NCBI GenBank assembly: GCA_034926785.1
Contig: JAYFQU010000037.1
Span: forward strand, 1-64,000
Direction: 5' to 3'
Origin: UBA7703 sp034926785
GTDB lineage: Bacteria; Bacillota; Clostridia; Christensenellales; CAG-138
Length of the DNA stretch: 64,000 nt
Shown here one piece after another: positions 60,435 through 64,000 of this stretch. Numbering within the stretch: position 1 is the first letter of the stretch; each line of letters starts with the position of its first letter. Made by a program: the position numbers and the translations under genes. Under the pieces are notes generated by a model that saw only the letters and a program-made list of their open reading frames with translations, was not told where the DNA came from and searched no databases.

Positions 60435-60467
60435 AGTATACCACAAACATATCCAAAATGGTATACT
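60435..60467. promoter_or_regulatory. Symmetrical divergent promoter of pta-ackA and tmcAL
   Basis: AGTATACCA (60435-60443) and TGGTATACT (60459-60467) are perfect inverted arms 15 bp apart. Each arm contains an outward-facing extended -10 (TGG-TATACT): plus strand for tmcAL, minus strand for pta. No clear -35 is visible on either side. The palindrome could also be an operator. Confidence 0.55.
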
Positions 60468-60508
60468 TGTTATACGAAAAAATTCAGTAAATCTGCGGAG
60501 AATTTATC

Positions 60509-61711
60509 ATGCGCGTCGTTGGAATCATTGCGGAGTATAATCCGCTGCATAATGGGCATATCTATCATCTTGAGCGCGCGCGCGCGCTTTCCGGTGCGGA
60601 TTACTGTATTGTCGTTTTGTCCGGCAATTTCGTACAGCGCGGAGAAGCGGCCTGTACGGATAAATTCTCCCGTGCGACTTGGGCGCTGCGTGCGGGGGCG
60701 GATCTCGTCTTGGAGCTGCCAAGCGTCTATGCCGTCGCGCCTGCTGAGCGCTTTGCCGCGGGCGGCGTACGGACACTGCACGCCACCGGTGTGGTGAGCG
60801 ACCTTGCCTTTGGCTGCGAGGCGCCGGATCTGCAAACGCTCTACCAAATCTCCGACATCATTGCCACCGAACCGCCCGCGCTGCAGGAAGCGATTAAAAA
60901 ACATCTCTCGCTTGGGAAAAGCTATCCGCGCGCACGCTTCGACGCGCTCTCCGAATACGGCGTTCCGAGATCCATGCTGGCGGCAATCGCTCAGCCAAAC
61001 AACATCCTCGCAGTAGAATATCTCAATGCCATTCGGCAATATGCCCCATCCATCGAACCGCTTCCGATTGAACGCGTCGGCACGGGTTATCACAGTGAGG
61101 ATATTGTGGGTGATTTTGCGAGCGCCACGGCGATCCGGAAGGCAATTGTGGAGGGCCGAAACGAGATTCTTGCGACCATGCCCAATTTTGTGGGTGGCCC
61201 ACTGCTCTATGACGATCAGTTTATCATTCCGCAGGAAGCGTTGAGCGATGTGATGCTCTATGCCATTCGGAGAATGTCGCCCTCCGATTTAGCAGCGCTG
61301 CCGGATGTTGCGGAAGGGTTTGAAAATGTGCTCTACCGCTCTGTTCGCTCTGCGCGGACGCTGAGCGAGTTTTATGAGCTCATCAAGACGAAGCGCTACA
61401 CGCTCGCAAGATGTAAGCGAATCGTCGCTTGTGCGTTGCTCGGCATCACGGGCGAACAGGTTCGAAAACTGTCGCAAAGCCGGGAAGGATCCTATCTGAA
61501 AGTACTCGGATTCCAAAAAAAGGCGAGACCGCTCATCAGTGAAATCGCCAAACGAAAAACTGCGCCTTTAATCCTGCGCAACAGCGATCTGGACGACTGT
61601 CCCGCGTTTGTGCGTCAGAATGTGGAAACAGATCTGCTGAGTACGGACATCCTTAGCTTTGTTACAACGCAGGAAATCAGGCGCGATCTGGGCGGAGCTG
61701 TGATTCTATAG
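60509..61711 (+). CDS. tmcAL: tRNA(Met) cytidine acetate ligase
   Basis: A 400-residue nucleotidyltransferase-fold protein (YlbM): VVGIIAEYNPLHNGHIYHLERA (HxGH-like motif NGH), LSGNFVQRGE, PRSMLAAIAQPNNILAVEYLNAI and FASATAIRKAI. In Bacillus it uses acetate and ATP to acetylate the wobble cytidine of elongator tRNA-Met. Its position next to ackA-pta, the acetate pathway, fits. GGAG precedes ATG by 8 nt. Confidence 0.95.
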   Translation: MRVVGIIAEYNPLHNGHIYHLERARALSGADYCIVVLSGNFVQRGEAACTDKFSRATWALRAGADLVLELPSVYAVAPAERFAAGGVRTLHATGVVSDLAFGCEAPDLQTLYQISDIIATEPPALQEAIKKHLSLGKSYPRARFDALSEYGVPRSMLAAIAQPNNILAVEYLNAIRQYAPSIEPLPIERVGTGYHSEDIVGDFASATAIRKAIVEGRNEILATMPNFVGGPLLYDDQFIIPQEALSDVMLYAIRRMSPSDLAALPDVAEGFENVLYRSVRSARTLSEFYELIKTKRYTLARCKRIVACALLGITGEQVRKLSQSREGSYLKVLGFQKKARPLISEIAKRKTAPLILRNSDLDDCPAFVRQNVETDLLSTDILSFVTTQEIRRDLGGAVIL

Positions 61712-61760
61712 CTAAACAACGAAAAAGCGAACCAAACATCACGAAATGTTACGATTTAAC

Positions 61761-61799
61761 AAAAGCGCGTCGATTTTTATCGTTCGCGCTTTTATTTTA
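61761..61799 (+). terminator. Terminator after tmcAL
   Basis: AAAAGCGCG/CGCGCTTTT outer and CGAT/ATCG inner stems, with a T-rich 3' side. Confidence 0.8.
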
Positions 61800-61883
61800 T
61801 GCAGGATATAACAGTATTCATACATGATGAGCGGTGATCAGCGGTTTCTCGCATAATCCATCCTTCTGCAAAGCGGAATTGGA

Positions 61884-62663
61884 TCAGTCCGCAATCATTC
61901 GGCGGATCTGCGGCAGCGCTTCGATGACCGCGCGCCTTCCCTCATCTATCGTTGCCCCCGCCTGGTCGGTTTGAAACCTGCCGCGCACAAACAGCACCTC
62001 CGGCACGAGCATCAAATCCGCCTCCGCCCGGCGGTATTTGGTCAGTTCCCATTGCATGATGCTGATGGTATGATTCATGAGCGAGTATACGCCCATATCC
62101 GAAACATCTTTCACGTCTCCATGATAACCGACATCCACGCCTATGACGACGTCCATACCGTGGTCGCGCAGCGTTTTGCAAGGAACGCGTTCCAGCACGC
62201 CGCCGTCGATATAGGTTTTACCGTTGAGCTTCACCGGCTCGAAAAACGCGGGGATGGACATGCTCGCACGAATGCTCTCATGCAGCGGACCTTCCTCCAA
62301 GACATCCAGTTTCGCCGTCTCCGCGTCAACTGCCACACAACAAAACGGCGTCTTTGTTTCGGCGAACGTTTTGTTATGCGTAAATACCCGTACCAGCTCT
62401 TGCAGGCGTTCGCCCTTTAAAACTCCGCCCGCCAGAGGCAGTTTTACATCTAAATAGTCATACAGTTTGATGGATTTGATGAATTTTTCAAGCATATACA
62501 GGTCGGTTCCAACACTGTAGATCCCGCCGATAATCGCCCCCATGCTGCTGCCGGAGATCATATCGACATGAATACCGGCTTCGTCCAGCGCCTGTAACAC
62601 CCCGATATGAGCAAATCCCTTTGCACTGCCCGCGCCAAGCGCGAGCCCGATCTTTTTCATCAT
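61884..62663 (-). CDS. Patatin-like phospholipase (RssA-like)
   Basis: A 259-residue lipid hydrolase of the patatin type. The oxyanion motif is LGAGSAKGFAHIGVLQAL, the nucleophile Ser40 is in SGSSMG, and the catalytic Asp is in YIDGGVLERVPC. No membrane segment. The substrate is unknown. It lies 100 nt after the coiled-coil protein gene, with a terminator and a short tandem repeat between. Confidence 0.93.
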   Translation of the reverse strand: MMKKIGLALGAGSAKGFAHIGVLQALDEAGIHVDMISGSSMGAIIGGIYSVGTDLYMLEKFIKSIKLYDYLDVKLPLAGGVLKGERLQELVRVFTHNKTFAETKTPFCCVAVDAETAKLDVLEEGPLHESIRASMSIPAFFEPVKLNGKTYIDGGVLERVPCKTLRDHGMDVVIGVDVGYHGDVKDVSDMGVYSLMNHTISIMQWELTKYRRAEADLMLVPEVLFVRGRFQTDQAGATIDEGRRAVIEALPQIRRMIAD

Positions 62664-62682
62664 GTTTTATCCCTATTCACTC

Positions 62683-62719
62683 AAGCGACATTGTTAAAGC
62701 GACATTGTTAAAGCGACAT
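62683..62719. repeat. 14-bp tandem repeat, 2.6 copies
   Basis: The unit AAGCGACATTGTTA runs at 62683-62696 and 62697-62710, then a partial AAGCGACAT to 62719. It lies in the leader of the patatin gene, so copy number may vary between strains. Confidence 0.85.
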
Positions 62720-62721
62720 AG

Positions 62722-62753
62722 AAAACGAGCCGGAGGCGAAACCCACGGCTCGT
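62722..62753 (-). terminator. Terminator after the coiled-coil gene
   Basis: ACGAGCCG/CGGCTCGT stem (62725-62732, 62746-62753), followed on the minus strand by TTTTCTAT. Confidence 0.65.
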
Positions 62754-62764
62754 AGAACACAATT

Positions 62765-63823
62765 TTAATAGTCCTCTTCCTCTTCGTCGTCATCGTCCGC
62801 TTCGATGAACTCGATGAGGCGTTTACGGGGCTTCTTTTCCTTGGGTTCCTTCTTGGCCGGTTCTTCCCAACCTTCGTCCTCTTCGTCTTCGTCCTCGTCG
62901 TCATCTTCCGCTTCCAGAAGTCTGGAGAAGAGGCCCTTCTTCTTCGGCGGCGCTTCTTCCACGCGCGATTCACGGCGGCGCGGCGCTTCCTCGATGTCGC
63001 TCATTGCGGAAGGTTTGGCAACCGGACGCGCGAACTGGCGCGTTGCGCTCGGATCATCTTCCATCTGCATCCGTTCTACACCGGTATGCGGAGCAACGCG
63101 CGGCTGACGTGCGGTCTGCTGGCGCGGCGGTTCGCTATAGCGCTGCGGCTCCGCATACTGCGGCTGAACCGGCGCATATTGCTGTGGGGCAGGCGCATAC
63201 TGCGGCTGCGCCGGGGCATACTGGGCCTGCACGGGCGCGCTGTACTGCGGCTCCGGCGCGGCGGCGCGGGCGGGAATGGGCGCGGGCTCATCCTCAACGC
63301 CAAGCTCTTTACGGTTGTTTTCGATCATCTGATGGTATTCCGTGAGATAACGCTGCAGATCGACAAGAATCTCATCGGCATACTTGCGCGCGCCGTTGTA
63401 GATTGCCGTGGCATTTTCCTCCGCCTCGGCTGCGATTCCGCTGGCGCGGGTAAACGCCTCTTTATAAACTTCGGACTCACCGACGCGATTCTCAAACTCC
63501 GCCTGCGCGTTGGCGCGAATACCATCGGCCTGCGCCTGCGCCTGTCCCAGAATGGTGTCGGCTTCCTGCTGCGCCTGTTCGACAATCTCCGCCGCATTCT
63601 CCTTGGCATCGGCAATGGTATTCTCCGCCTCGGAGATGATGCCGGTTGCGCGGCGAATGTCTTCGGGGATAACAACCTTGAGATCCTCCAGCAGGTCCAA
63701 CAGGCGGTCTACCTCGACGACGCGTTTGTTGGTGCCGCCAAATTTTGAGCGAGGACTTTCCTCCAGCTCCTGCTTAATGCGATTGATAATGCTGAATATT
63801 TTCATCGTTTGTGCGCTGCTCAT
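62765..63823 (-). CDS. Coiled-coil protein with low-complexity and acidic tail
   Basis: A 352-residue protein. Residues 7-175 form a helical part rich in Ala/Glu (RVVEVDRLLDLLEDLKVVIPEDI, then AENTIADAKENAAEIVEQAQQEAD), as in the DivIVA/ATPase-like protein often found beside coaD in Clostridia. Residues about 190-240 are a Pro/Gln/Tyr/Ala repeat with unit QYAP, and the last 45 residues are mostly Asp/Glu. No enzyme motif. The start overlaps the coaD stop as ATGA. Confidence 0.8.
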   Translation of the reverse strand: MSSAQTMKIFSIINRIKQELEESPRSKFGGTNKRVVEVDRLLDLLEDLKVVIPEDIRRATGIISEAENTIADAKENAAEIVEQAQQEADTILGQAQAQADGIRANAQAEFENRVGESEVYKEAFTRASGIAAEAEENATAIYNGARKYADEILVDLQRYLTEYHQMIENNRKELGVEDEPAPIPARAAAPEPQYSAPVQAQYAPAQPQYAPAPQQYAPVQPQYAEPQRYSEPPRQQTARQPRVAPHTGVERMQMEDDPSATRQFARPVAKPSAMSDIEEAPRRRESRVEEAPPKKKGLFSRLLEAEDDDEDEDEEDEGWEEPAKKEPKEKKPRKRLIEFIEADDDDEEEEDY

Positions 63824-64000
63824 GGTTTTTTTAACCTTTCTGCAATGATATTCTGAATACTATCCGGTACGAGTCCCTTGATGTTTCCGCCCATGGAGCC
63901 GATTTCCCGAACGGCGCTGGAGCTTAAAAAGGAATGCTCCGGCCTCGCCATGAAGTAAACCGTATCCACGTCCGGCGCAAGATGAAGATTGAGTGCGTTG
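63820..64000 (-). CDS. coaD: Phosphopantetheine adenylyltransferase, C-terminal part
   Basis: The last 59 codons of coaD run off the window edge; the start lies beyond 64000. Visible are FMARPEHSFLSSSAVREIGSMGG and GLVPDSIQNII, the C-terminal CoaD pattern (usual total about 160 residues). The enzyme makes dephospho-CoA from phosphopantetheine and ATP. The stop overlaps the next gene's ATG as ATGA. Confidence 0.93.
   Translation of the reverse strand, partial: NALNLHLAPDVDTVYFMARPEHSFLSSSAVREIGSMGGNIKGLVPDSIQNIIAERLKKP

Noticed and set aside
62683..62719. CRISPR-like repeat
   Set aside because: The units are 14 bp and directly adjacent with no spacers, so it is an ordinary tandem repeat.

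Overview
The window is a chromosomal segment of a Gram-positive anaerobe of the class Clostridia (Bacillota). The evidence is a PolC-type replicative polymerase, the translation/isoprenoid/lipid block rpsB-tsf-pyrH-frr-uppS-cdsA-dxr-rseP-ispG-polC, IreB, HemZ, a T-box leader on hisS, the SCIFF peptide with its radical SAM maturase, an acetate kinase/phosphotransacetylase pair, and mostly GGAGG-type ribosome binding sites with sigma-A promoters (TTGACA/TATAAT). Base composition looks GC-rich for a Clostridium (mid-50s percent by eye), so an uncultured gut-type lineage is more likely than Clostridium proper; the species cannot be named from the sequence.

Layout. 1-163: the end of a structured intergenic repeat and a terminator. 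174-4689: a TetR-controlled region with a CrtI/retinol-saturase-like oxidoreductase on one side and a DODA-type dioxygenase, a pirin and an FMN reductase on the other. 4841-7028: a dual CDGSH iron-sulfur protein and an acyltransferase with a zinc ribbon. 7176-7251: tRNA-Glu. 7385-19877: the core block listed above, read on the minus strand. 20082-24527: DUF1292, ruvX, ireB, yajC, iscU, iscS, an Rrf2 regulator and ogt. 24617-27590: a plus-strand group of membrane and hypothetical proteins. 27623-27872: a second type of structured intergenic element. 27888-32831: a tyrS-yigZ-surface protein-DUF2461 operon and a small membrane protein. 33001-38330: two tandem OmpR/PhoR-type two-component systems. 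38418-41776: a uracil-DNA glycosylase and a class A PBP. 42006-42082: tRNA-Ala. 42238-43504: a small zinc protein, another copy of the first repeat, and an unknown protein. 43666-56465: glyA, an RseC-like protein, aspS, hisS (T-box), hemZ, an MBL hydrolase, dtd, relA, apt and recJ. 56462-58044: SCIFF maturase and peptide. 58098-60323: ackA and pta. 60509-64000: tmcAL, a patatin-like lipase, a coiled-coil protein and the truncated coaD.

How the genes work together. Most of the window is housekeeping in long co-oriented operons, several with 4-nt stop/start overlaps (ATGA or TTGA) that suggest translational coupling. Fe-S supply (Rrf2-IscS-IscU), stringent response (RelA), tRNA charging under T-box control and acetate-forming energy metabolism fit a fermentative anaerobe. 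The SCIFF locus makes a thioether-crosslinked peptide of unknown role.

The least explained material is intergenic. Two unrelated structured elements (42620-42843 and 27623-27872) sit between convergent genes. Each is bracketed by an exact direct duplication of a 27-28 bp terminator-like hairpin that is specific to that locus. A near-identical copy of the first element's body lies at the start of the window and also abuts a terminator. This looks like a class of small mobile elements that insert at terminators and duplicate them; the idea makes a prediction about the sequence just outside the window.
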